Positions 41,601 through 53,800 of a stretch of 64,000 nucleotides of DNA are shown here, one piece after another (positions within the stretch are counted from its first letter, which is position 1; each line of letters starts with the position of its first letter). The stretch covers positions 930,001-994,000 of the forward strand of contig NW_002476534.1 of NCBI RefSeq assembly GCF_000189635.1, given 5' to 3'. A program made the position numbers and the translations under genes. The stretch comes from Tetrahymena thermophila SB210. Lineage: Eukaryota; Ciliophora; Oligohymenophorea; Hymenostomatida; Tetrahymenidae. The notes under the pieces are model-generated. The model searched no databases, was not told where the DNA came from, and worked only from the letters and a program-made list of their open reading frames with translations.

Positions 41601-43666
41601 GCTTTTATTGGAATTATCCTAACACCACCAGCATTTATAGCAAATAAGTAACTTAAGTCGCTTGTTAAGGATGAAGCAGCTGCAAATTCACTTTTGTATT
41701 AAAGTTAACTAAGAAATTGAGGAGATTTTATTGAGCTCATACTTACTAAGGATGATTCTCCTCCACTTAGCTGGCTTGTAATTATAAATTATTCTTTCAC
41801 AATAGGATTCAAAAAATTGGTATACCCACTAATTTAAACATTTGAAATTATTACTATTTTAGGGAGTTAGGTTAAGTCAATAACAGAAATTCCTTACAAA
41901 CCATCTGCAACAAAACAATAATTTCTTTAATATGTACCTTAAATTACTTGTTCAGCTCCGAGAGAATCAATATTACTTGCAATAAAAGGTTTTTAGACAT
42001 CTGAAATATCTAAAGCTGCTATTGTTAATGCTCTAAAAAGTAAAATAACGTATGGAAAACCATTCAAAATAGCCATATCGTTGGTTTGAACTGTTGAAAG
42101 AGCTTATGGGATACTAAATGAAGAGATCAATTTAAATGAGATGTTACCAGAGATATTATAAAAGACCAATTAATTTAGGTTTTGGCAGCCAAAAAGTGTT
42201 TCATCTTATTTTTTAGACATAGAATAGATATAAGCAGATGTTGAAGAAGCTATACGTTGTACAACTTTTGGAGAAGTTTTGTTAGAAATATCATAGACAT
42301 CTATGATATATCCACTAGGATCTTATACAGGAACTAAGAGGAATGTTTCGTTTCTAAATAGCATTATGTTGTCAGTATATGTTAAAAAAGGGTAGGAAAT
42401 TGTACTGAGTACCTATAATGGTAATTATATACTAGTTTAGTTGAATTATGCGATGACAACTCCATAGTTAGAGCATGTTACTATTAGCGTTATATCATCT
42501 TTTAGTAAAAGACTTCTCCAACCATATGGAGTATTTAAGATAGAAGAAAGAGTGGATTAATGCTTATTATACAAATTAGGATAACTCATCTATAGATTAA
42601 CCTGATCTTTTTCATATACTAAAACACTCTTTTTTGTTGATAAGTATAGGTAAGAGAGGTTGTAGGATAGGATTAACTAAAATATATCATCTTAAATCTA
42701 AATAAGTTAGAACACTACTGGATTTAAAATATTAGTAATGTCTACAGCGTATATGCCTGATGATCTCGCTCCTACATATATCAAAGACTATTCTTGGTTA
42801 ATTTCAATAGTAGATGAATAAGGAAACCCACCCTATACCATCCACCAGTTTATAACTGGGGTATTTAGCTAAATGTTTGTGTTTCCCTAGTTAAGCTCCT
42901 AAGCAAAAGTTGTTAGATCAAATATACTTATTCCCTACCAATAATCTAAGCCTATTATGTATTTGTCGTTTTTGAATAGGATGAACTGGTAAAAATTGAC
43001 ATTTGAATTTGAGGAAACTTATGTAAATTAAATTGTAGAGTTATCAGATTTATTAATCTAATAAAAAAATAGACCTTATGTATTAGCGCTTACACTCAGC
43101 CATTTCTCATCATTAGAAATATGCATATCCAAAACTTACCATTAGTTATTAAGAGTTCCTTTAGCTATGCTAAAGTCTACTAGCGAAATAATCTAAAAAT
43201 TAACTTAATCTCTAATTAAGTAAATTTTATTTTGCTACTAGTTGAGAGATAGAATGTTAAATTGAGATTATTAAACATCTGTAAACAAAATAGAGAGGGT
43301 TTTTGTTTTATGATCAAATTCTAATATATTTAAGAAATTCTAAAGGACAACAATTAAGAATTTACCATCATCAGATACTAAGAAACTGTCTTTTAATTAG
43401 CCTTGAGGTTAATAAGTGCACAGCTAATTAAAGTTATCATTCTCATCATAAATGTTAATAGTACTTAAGCCTTGCTTAAAATAAATTAACCCTGCTTTTT
43501 TAGCAACCGCAATCTACTTAAAATATTGTTAATTAGATGTTGATTCGAAGTTCTTAAATATCGTTGGCACATAAATTTCTTTAATAGCAAACGAAGCCGT
43601 AACTTTTATCCAAACAAAAAAGATGCATCCAAGAATCAGTACTGTTTTAAAAGACTTCTGAATCAT
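38618..43666 (-). CDS. LVIVD-repeat / CADG-domain single-pass membrane protein, subfamily A' copy 2
   Basis: Open frame of 1,682 codons plus TGA, intronless, the intact member of the A' pair. ATG at 43666 begins MIQKSFKTVLIL, a signal peptide. LVIVD-type propeller units occupy about residues 30-690. A CADG-like LPSW motif lies near 755, the juxtamembrane SYSWV motif and single helix at about 1110-1150, and a PSWL-type motif near 1520 in the tail. It retains the 28 bp missing in A'1, which shows that the break there is a deletion and not an ancestral gap. It is the 5'-most gene of the array; the flank beyond it (from about 43,800) has no counterpart in the window. Surface role inferred. Confidence 0.85.
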
Positions 43667-46600
43667 GATAATCTAGCTTTTAATGACAAGTATTTTTTAA
43701 GATTATTTTTCTTTTTTGCTATGTATTTTTTGTTAGCTTTATTTTTTATTTGTATTTTTTAAGAATCTATAAATTGCTTGAGATTATGAAATTTTTGTGT
43801 TAAAAATTATTTATTCAATAAAAAAAAAGCTTCTATTATAAAGTTACATGTATAAATAATTAAATTCTCAACTTTGAATGAGTGAAAAAAAGTATCATAA
43901 CTAAAAATCAAAAATAAAAGAGTATTGAGAAAAACTTAATAACTATTTGATTATTAAAAAGTAAATAAAGTAAAATTAATCTAGTCATAAGTTGCTAATT
44001 ATATAATTAATATCAAAATAACTTAAAGATAAAATTCATGACGTTTAAATGAAGTAATATTAAATTATTAAATGATTTATATTTTATCAGAATCTAATTT
44101 CATTTTTGAAGCTTAAAATTTCATATTAAAATTCTATTAAAATATTTAAAATTGATTGATAAATTATTTAAATAATAATCTGAAACTCAGTAAAAAAGTA
44201 TTAAATATATGGAATTTGCTTTTAAATTTAAGAAGGATATGATATTGGTTTATGTTTGATAACGTCATAGAGTCAAAGAGTTGGTAAAGTAACTAAAACT
44301 TTTTTGCTTTTAACAGGTGAATTATAAATTAATAATAAAAGTAAAGCATTTGTAAAAACCACTTATTTGAAATTTAATGATTGAATAATTTATAAGTTTT
44401 ATGAATTTTTTTAATAAGCAGAATAACATACTTGAATGTAATATGAATAAATTTTAACAGAATTTGTGTTATGTTTTTGAAAAATATTAGTGTTAACAAA
44501 ATATACACTAATATATAAGTACTTAATAGTAGACATACAAATTATTTGATAAAAATAATTATCTTAACTTGTTTAAGAAAAACCTTCTATGTATTTTAAT
44601 AAAATTTATATATTTCTCAAATATCATTTTATTTAAAAAGCACAATTTCAATGATAATAATTTAGAATTTAAAAACATCTCACTTTTCTATTCTATTATT
44701 CTATTGAAATTTTTATTTAAATTTGATAAATTATCTAGCTGCCTATTATCAAGAGCTTTTAAAATTTATTTTTAATTATGTATGCAATCTTTTTATCATA
44801 ACCATTTATTGTTAATGAATTATGAATTAATTTTTTTATCCCAAAATTAGTAATTGAAATAAAAATTCATTTAATTTACTCTGCTTTTTAATATTCCTTA
44901 CTTATTTCTATTTAATTTATCTGGTTAAAAATATGTATTAAAATTATATCTAATAATTTCTGAATACTTTTACATAAAGTAATTTTAACAATAAAATAAG
45001 CTTATTAGTGTATTTTAATATTTTAAAATAACTCTTATTTCAACATTTTTTTGGCCACTACTTCCAATGAATACAATAATTTTTGTAAAATTGACTTCTA
45101 GGAATGTACATTCTCTTTTTTTTTCATCTATTCTAATCTTATAATTTTGAAATACACAGAATAATAGATGTTGTGTATATAATATATTGTTAAAGTATCA
45201 TATTTGTAATTTTATTAAAATACTTGAATAAATTAAGTTATGATTTCTCAAGCTAAATAGTTTTTTTTTTTTAAATGTTTAAAAAATAACATTTTATAAT
45301 AAACATTAAATTAATATACCTTGCGTTTTCTTTTATACTTGTTATTTATAGATAATAAAATAATTTATTTCTATTAGATCCATAATTTTTAGTTAGAAAA
45401 TTTTATAATTCAAAAATTTAAGGTTGTAAAAGTAAATACTATGTTATTTAATATTGATTAATAATCTTAGGTAGTTTCAGTAGTTTTCTTTTTTATAATT
45501 TAAAATATTATACGATATGAATTAAAATAAAAAAGATTATTTAAATAAATGGATAAGATATTTAGAATTTAGATAAATATATTTTTTTAGAATAAAGAAA
45601 TTGTTTTTGCTGGTTTTATATTAAATACAGATATTTATATTTTAATCAAGATCAATCTTTTAAGTAGAAATAATAATAATAATAAGTAAAAGAAAAAGTC
45701 AAATATTTATTTATCTTAAAGCTTTTTAAATATTAAAGACAAAAAAAATATTTGTAAAGGTTTTGCTTATTTTTTTCTAATTTCGCTTATTTAAAATATC
45801 AAGAAATAATATAGAAGAACCCATTTCAGAGAGGTTTTTTATTGATTAGTTATCATAATCATCAGACATTTCAGATTCTATTAATTATTGTAAAACTCAT
45901 TAAAAATATTGATTGAAATAATATATGTTAATAAATAACTTTTAAAACTTATTTATTTAAAAAAGAAGATTGATTATGCAAAATTTATTATACTTAAATA
46001 GTATTTATTATAACCATTTTAATGAAAAATGTTATCTAAAACTATTACTTCTTTATTATGTTATTTTTTAACCAAAATAAGCCAAATCTTCTAATCAAAT
46101 AATCTAATAAATTAATTAGTTTTTTATGTAAGATTAATTCCTGTATTCTTAATAATTAATAAATATTTTATATACTTAACATAGGATACTTATTGATTGC
46201 TTAAACTAAAAATTTTAGGACTTCTACTTTTTAATTTAGTATGATTGTAATATTTTTAAAAATTCTTCAAATTAAATTTGCTTCCATTTTTAAATGTGAA
46301 ATTAAAATTCCTGATATTATATTTTTAAATCTATAATTTTATTGACCTTAATAAATTATAAAAATATTTTAGAAATAATTTTTTAAAATCTAAATTTGGT
46401 TATTTATTATTCATCAAAAAAAATAAACTTGAATTAATTTACAAAAAAAGAAATTCCATATTTATAAGTAATAAAATTAGGTAAATTTAAATTTTCTAAT
46501 TTATAAATCTTTAAAATTAAAGTTATATCAAGTATTTTACTATTTTAGTAATATTAAGTATTAGTATTTTTGAACAAACATTTTATGTATATTAATAGAT

Positions 46601-47877
46601 TTTGATAATAAATTGATTAAAAATATATTAAATGAATTAATAAATAAATATGTTTTTTAAATATCCTAATAAATATAACATAAAATAAATTTATTTGGAC
46701 AAATATTTTTGAAGCAAAGATTATTTAATTTATTTTAATTAAGACCTAATTCAACTTAAAATTGGTTAAGGTGGGGATAGTGGTATTATACGAGAATTTA
46801 GTATATAATGATCTAAATATTTAAAAATTAAATGGTAAATAGAAAGTAAATAATAATTTATATGAATGGTAAAAAAATAAAATTAAGCAAGCTTTTCTTA
46901 GTTGCAATTTATTTTTAGTATTTGACTATCTATTTATGTCAAAGAATTACTTAAAGTCATGCAATTTTTACGATATTTTGAATAAAGAAAATATATGATA
47001 GAATCAAAAATAGTAAAGATAAATATGAGAAGAAAAAATACATTAAAAAATCAATGACTATCATTTAATTTAAAATTTATTGGGATATATGTAAATTATG
47101 ATGAAATATAAAATATAATTAATGTGTAATATTTTTCTCATGAATATTAACCTATTAAGAAAATTAGATTGATTTTAATTAAAAATAAATGACGCAAATA
47201 GCTACATGAATTATATTTTTCTATCTTATGAATGTAAATTAATCTGTACCTTTTAAAAAAAAAATAGACATGAAAACTCATACATACATGTAGTTTTAAA
47301 TGAATTTCTTATTTTTATATATCTAAATATAAATACATGATTAATTTCTAATTTTTACTAATTACATAAGCATAAAATAGTTATTTACCATTACATTATT
47401 ATTGGTCTAGCGTTTTCAAGCTTGATTATTTTATAAATACTAAGAGTTCTAAGTAATACAAACAATTTTAATAATTTGTTACTTAATTTTGTTACAGTAG
47501 CGAATTAAAATCGAAATATTGTTTATAAATACTTTTTTACTTAGAATCGATATTTAATAAATGTTATGTTGTATTTATTATTTAATTATCGATAATCAAT
47601 GCTTTTTTAAATTATAATTTTGATATTTTTAATTGAAATTGTTAATAGCTTTGAATAATAAAAGAAAAAATTTATATATCAAACTTCTTTAATAACTGTA
47701 AATTAATTTTCTTTTCATTTAAAGTTGAACTTAGAAGACTTATATAACAAGAAACTCTTCTAATTTTTGTTTGATTTTATTCATAAAAAAATATTAATTG
47801 TACTTCATTAAAATTAGGTCTCTTTTCATATAATTGTTAATTTGATTAAAAATAGAACAAAAACAAAAGTAGAAGAA
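43667..47877. other. 4.2-kb gene-poor gap between divergently oriented gene families
   Basis: Extremely AT-rich, with homopolymer and simple-repeat runs (for example 'taataataataataagtaa' near 45,670). No convincing gene, tRNA or structured RNA seen. Two spots stand out: a small minus-strand reading frame at 45699-45869, and a G-rich patch at about 46,767-46,795 ('aaggtggggatagtggta'). The A' gene to the left and the cysteine-rich gene to the right are transcribed away from each other, so the ends of the gap should hold their promoters. Confidence 0.6.
45699..45869 (-). CDS. Possible small ORF, 56 residues, unrecognised
   Basis: In the ciliate code an ATG at 45869 opens a frame to TGA at 45699-45701, starting MSDDYDNQSIKNLSEMGSS. 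The acidic, polar N-terminal 20 residues look like protein, while the rest is Lys/Ile/Phe-rich as random AT-rich DNA would give. It could be a first exon, a decayed gene or chance. No neighbours support it. Confidence 0.15.
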
Positions 47878-50800
47878 ATGAAAGCTAATTAAATTTTCCT
47901 TTTATATTTAGCTTTAATCTAGTTTATAATTAAGTAACTGCACGGAAAAGAAGTTGATTTGAACCCAGATGAAGATTATTTGAATTAAGGCTAGGAAAAT
48001 AACAATTTAAAAGAGATTTAGTAGTTACTTATCAATCAAAATACATCAAATAATCAGCACCAAATCAAGATATAATCAGAGGAATTATTAAACTACAAAG
48101 GCTATTTTTGCTAAGTTGTTATTGAATTTAATATTTCTTCACATAAGTAAAATTAATATTTAAAAGATAGGCTTAAATTTATTTTTTTAATTTGAATATG
48201 GAAAGGAATCTAACACTTAATTTTTTGGATTAGTCTTAAAGGATATCATAACTTATTCTAAATTAATATAATAATAAGTACATCACATAATCTTTAATTT
48301 AGCATTCCTATTTAAATTACACTTTTTTTACATAAGATGTATTAGATAATTTAAGTATAAGGACTATAAGGTAAATTAATTCTACTTTGCAAATTATTTA
48401 TTTATTTTTTTGTATTTTATATTGATTAAATAGGCTATTTATTTAAATAAATAATACTTATGATATGTAAATTAGTACTAGTAAAAGCTTTTTAAGATTG
48501 CTATAGTCATGTAGTGCTTAATACTACTTCCATCCTATTTATTAAAGTTGCCAAAAATGTCACTAATATTGTAATGGCTGTACATCATATTAAAAGTGTA
48601 AAGATTGTTAGAAGAGAAATCTTATTTATAGGTATGATTAGCTTGCAGATGGATCTTGTGGAGATTGCCCAAATGGATAAAATTATGATTCTAATAATTA
48701 ATGTTATGGTTGTTCAACAACTTGCTCTTGTAATTACTAAGATTAATGTATATCTTGTAAAGATAAAGTAAATAATAAATTAAATACTGAAAAAAACACA
48801 TGTGAGCCCTGCTAGACAAGTTAAGGGTATTACATTGAAGGATAAAGATGTCTTAGATGCCATATTTCCTGTTAGACTTGTAAAGGACCTAATGAAACTG
48901 ATTGTTTAGACTGCATTGATAAAGCTATAAAATATTAAGATGGAACTTGTAAGTATAACAACTTGAATCCAAACGACTGCATTTCTCCATATAAATTAGA
49001 CAAAAATAAAAATTGCGTTTTATGCGATTAAGATGGTTAATATGTGAAAGGTAAAAATTGTGTTGAATGCTAAGCTGATTTAAAATGCTAAAAATGTTCA
49101 CCTGAGACATAATGTACTTAATGCTATGATAACTAGCCTGAAAAATATTTATAAGATAGAAAAAAATGCACTGACTGCAAATAAAATGGTTACTTTATCA
49201 ATTCAAATATTTGCGATAAATGCATATCGAATTGCGATTAATGTGATAATAAATCTTCATGCAAAAAATGTAGTCCTGGTTATTATATCTTAGAAGATAA
49301 TTAAACTTGCTCTCAATGCAAATAAGATGGATATTACATAGATAAATCTAATTAATTTTGCTATAAATGCCCTCAGGAAAAGAATTGTAAAAAATGTAAC
49401 AGTGATCTGAAATGTACTGAATGTCAGAGTGGTTTCTTTCTTTTTAACTCAGATAACTGTATTATTTGCTAAGATGGATATTTTAAAAGTGGAAAAAATT
49501 GCTTTAAATGCATTGAAAATTGCTAAACCTGTTCAGATGAAAAAAATTGTTAAAAATGCCTACAAAATTATTATCTTTTTAATAATAGAGCTTAATGCAT
49601 ACCTTGTGAAAGCTAAGGATAATTTAAATAAAATGACACATGTTAATTATGTGATAATTCTTGCTCTAAGTGTAAAGAAAAAACGGAAAATGATTGTTTA
49701 GAATGTAAAGATCCTAACTAATTTAATTATAAGGGAAAATGTGAGCCTTGTACACGAGATGGAGTTTTCCAAAGCGGAAAATAGTGCCTTGATTGTGCTT
49801 AAAACTGCAAATCTTGTACAGGAATAGAAATAGAAAAATGTAATTAATGCAAGGATGGATATAACTTTATGCCTGATAGAAAATGCGGAATTTGCCCAAT
49901 AAATGATAAATACTACATCGATATTAGTCAAAATTGTTAAAAATGCCATGATTCTTGCTAAACCTGCAATGATAGTAAAGATACATCTTGTTAAACATGT
50001 ATTAGTAATTTAAAAATAGATAAATTGGACCGTAAATGCAAAGCTTGCAATACTGACAACGGCTACTTTGTAAATAACCATGACGAATGCGAAAAATGTC
50101 ATCCTACTTGTAAATAATGTGATGGACCTTCTGATTCAAATTGTAAAGTATGTAATCAAGATTTAAGCTTTTTAAACGGTAAATGTCAAAAATGCGAAAC
50201 AGAAAATTCTTATTATATAGACATAAATAATTAATGTTTAGAATGCGATAAATCTTGTAAAACATGTTCAAGCAAAGATATTTGCATAAAATGCAAAGAT
50301 GGCTTGAGTTTTAATTCTAACTAGGCTACAAAGTTATGTGCCAAATGTGACTTAGATTCCATGTATGTTAAAGATCCAAATGGTTTAAATATTTGTTAAA
50401 ACTGCCATATTAATTGTAAAGGATGCAATGGACCAAATATTTAAGATTGTATTTAGTGTAAAGATTAGTTTTCTTTCAATCCAAACGATAAATCTTGTGA
50501 AACATGTAATATAGCAGATGGAAAGTATATTGATGAAAATAATTACTGTAATAAGTGTGATGTTACATGCAAAACATGCACAGGACCTGGAAATCGAAAT
50601 TGCAAACTCTGTGCTGAGGGTTTGTATTTTAATGATGATAAGGTATGTGAAAAATGCCCTAGGGAGAAATTTTACATAACTGATTTTAATTATTGTAAGA
50701 AATGCCATGATTCTTGTCTAACTTGCAATGGAATATCAGATAATAATTGCTTGAGTTGCACAGAAGATTTTGCTCTTAATGAAGATAACAGATGTTAAAA

Positions 50801-53800
50801 ATGTAAGACAGAAAACGGGTTCTTTATTGCAAATCAAAAGGGTATCAAAGTTTGTAAGCGATGTGACTCATCATGCAAAACTTGTCATGAATAGAATAAT
50901 ACTGACTGTGATTCATGTATGAATGACAGTTTTTTAATAGACTTTGATACAAAAATTTGTTAAACTTGCATAACTGAAAATAAATATTTCCAAGATGGGT
51001 TTTATTGTAAAAAATGTCATGATACTTGCAAAAAATGCAAAAATTAAGATGCCACATAGTGTGTTGAATGTTCATAATCTCCTATTTAATTATACTTTCG
51101 AGATGGTCTTTGCTAAAAATGTGAAGAATCAGAAGGATTTTATATTAAAGATGATAAGTATAGCTGTGGAAAATGTGATTCAAGTTGCAAAACATGCTTT
51201 GGAGGATAAAAAAACTAGTGTAAAACATGCTAAGATGATAAATACTTATTTAGAGATAATACATGCAAGGAATGTGATACAAACAATAAATTCTTCAAAA
51301 ATGGAAAAGAGTGTTTACCATGCAATGATGAATGTTAAACTTGTAGTGGATAAGGCTAAGACCAGTGTTTAACTTGCCCAAATAGTAAATTTTTATTATC
51401 AGAAAGTGGAAAATAAACATGTATTGATTGTTTGCCTTCTTAATCTTTTTATTAAAATGGAAAAATATGTATGAGATGTGATAGTTCTTGCTAAGAGTGT
51501 AAGGATTCAAGTAATACTAGCTGCACTAAATGTAAAGACTCAGATTATTTATTTGAAGATGGGACTTGCAAACCAGAATGTCCATAGGAAGGATATTTTA
51601 AAGAAGATAAAATGTGCAAAAAATGTGATTCTAGCTGCAAGTAATGTAAAGGATCAGAAAAAAATGACTGTATATTATGTAAAGGCGAATAAAAATTATA
51701 CCCAGAGGGAAATTGTAGTGATTGCCTAATAAATGATAAATATTATATCTCAGATAAATATTGCTTACCTTGTCATAGTTCGTGTAAAACTTGTAAAGAT
51801 AACTCTGAAACTGGTTGCTAAGATTGTGAAGCTAATCTTAATAGGCAAGTTGATTAAACATGCAAAATATGCGATTTAAAGAATGGCATGTTTGTAGACA
51901 AAACTGATAATACTTGTAAAAAATGCCATTAAACTTGCAAAACTTGCTCTGGATCTTCTGAAAATGATTGTTTAAGTTGTATTGGAGACAATAAATTTTA
52001 TCAAGATAAAACTACTGGCCAGAAAAAATGCATATCATGCTAAATTGATAATAAGTAATATATAAAGGAAGATATGTGTTTAGATTGTGATGCTACTTGC
52101 TAAACTTGCAGCGGTGGTTCTGAAACAGAATGCATTGATTGTGATAGTAAATATCTTAAACACTAAGACAAAAAATGTAAAATTTGTGATACTTCTAATA
52201 GTTTTTATGCCTAAGACAAGAATTGCATTAAATGCAGTGATGGTTGTAAGATATGTGATAAAGATGGCTGTAAGGAATGCACAGGTACTTTGAAACTTAA
52301 AGAAGGAGTCTGCACTGAATGTAAGTTATCAGATGGCTATTTTGTTTAAGGCTTAAATTGTATAAAATGCCACTCATCTTGTAAAGAATGCTCAGGACCA
52401 TCTTAATTTGATTGCATAACCTGTAAAGATAATTAGTATTTAAAAAAAGTAGATGAAAAAGATATAAATTCTCAAAAATTATGCCAAGAATGTCCTGATG
52501 AAGGTTTCTTCGTAAAAGATAAGGAATGTATTAAATGTCATGATACTTGCTTAAAGTGTCATTCATAAGATGCTATTGATTGCGATGTTTGCAAAGGTAA
52601 TTTAAAATTTAGAATTGATAAGACATGCTAAGAATGCCCTGCTGAAAATTTTTATTTAGACAAAAAAGATACCTGTTTAGAGTGTTTTAAAGACTGCAAA
52701 ACATGTAATGGTTCCTAATCTAACTAATGTCTAACTTGTAAGGATGGTTTGAATATATATTACAAAGATAATATTTGCAGAGACTGCAATTAAGACCATT
52801 TCTGGATATCAAAGGATGATAATAAATGTTATGATTGCCATAGTTCCTGTTAGACTTGTAATGGAAATGATAAAGAAAATTGTATAAAGTGTCTACCTCC
52901 TTTCATGTGGCTTGGAAATATTTGCGATTCTTGTCCAGAATCTAATTATTACGCTGATTAAGTGACCAAAAAGTGTACTCCTTGTCATTAATCTTGCGAA
53001 TTATGCAATGGCGATAAAGAAACTGACTGTATAAAGTGTAAAAATTAAAATAAATTTCACACAGAACAAGTCACAGAAAATGGAAATACTAAGGAAATAA
53101 AATACTGTAGAGAGTGCTAAACAAGTAATGGATATTTTGTAAAAGGAGACTAGTGTCTAAAGTGTCATAGTAGCTGTTTAACTTGTGTTGACGAATCAGA
53201 AAATAAATGTTTGTCTTGTTAAGAAGGTTTATTTTTATTTGAAGATGGCACTTGTAAAAAATGTCCTGATTAGGAATACTTTAAATAAAAAGTAAACTAA
53301 ATTAATATGTGTAAATAATGCTCTCCTAATTGTCTAACATGTTCATAATTTGGAGATGACAAATGTCTAACTTGTAAAAAAGATCTTTACAAAAATGATT
53401 CAGACAAGTGCGAAAAATGTGAAACTGATTAAAAAGTTTTTATTAAAGGAGATAGATGCCTTCACTGTGATAGCACATGTAAAACATGTAAAGATGAGAG
53501 TCCTTAGGGTTGTGATAAATGTGAAGATAATCTTAGTAAGCTGCCAGATAAGACCTGCTAAAAATGCCCAAAAAAGGGGTATTTCTAAGAAGGAGAATTT
53601 TGCAAAGTTTGTCATAACACTTGTGAAGAGTGTGAAGGGGAAAATTAAAAATAATGCAAAATTTGTGCAACTGGATTAACATTTTGGAAAGATTAAAACG
53701 GAGATTAGATTTGTATAAAGTGCTAAGAAAAGATTGCCCATTACGTTGATGGATCGTATTGCAAACCTTGCCATTCAAGCTGTTTAGAGTGCTCTGGGGG

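Larger units (their letters stand above)
689..43666 (-). repeat. Tandem array of LVIVD/CADG membrane-protein genes (order A-B-[A' lost]-pseudoB-A-B-A'-B-A')
   Basis: Seven gene-length copies, one 5'-truncated pseudogene and one near-complete deletion scar, all on the minus strand. A and B encode related proteins of about 1,630-1,680 residues with the same domain order but clearly different sequence. Intergenic flanks are specific to position. The 3' flanks of B1 and B2 match each other; pseudo-B's 3' flank matches B3's; the 5' side of B1 carries sequence otherwise found between B3 and A'2. The simplest reading is a four-gene unit (A-B-A'-B) duplicated about every 15-21 kb. Offset A1 to A2 is about 15.4 kb, B1 to B2 15,296 bp across the identical tract, A'1 to A'2 about 11.1 kb. 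Seen directly by alignment; the history is inferred. Confidence 0.85.

Noticed and set aside
44569-44775. Plus-strand 68-codon Phe/Leu/Ile/Lys-rich frame in the gap
   Set aside because: Composition is that of random AT-rich DNA. It ends at TAA, which is sense here, and there is no homologue or supporting context.
43667-47877. tRNA or other structured RNA genes in the gap
   Set aside because: No T-loop-like GTTCRA motif with matching acceptor stem and no G/C-rich hairpin cluster seen.
48147-48170. A 24-nt Paramecium-size intron in the first cysteine-rich gene
   Set aside because: Removing 24 nt leaves the frame running into TGA. The 59-nt intron restores homology with the paralogue, so the introns are longer than Paramecium's.
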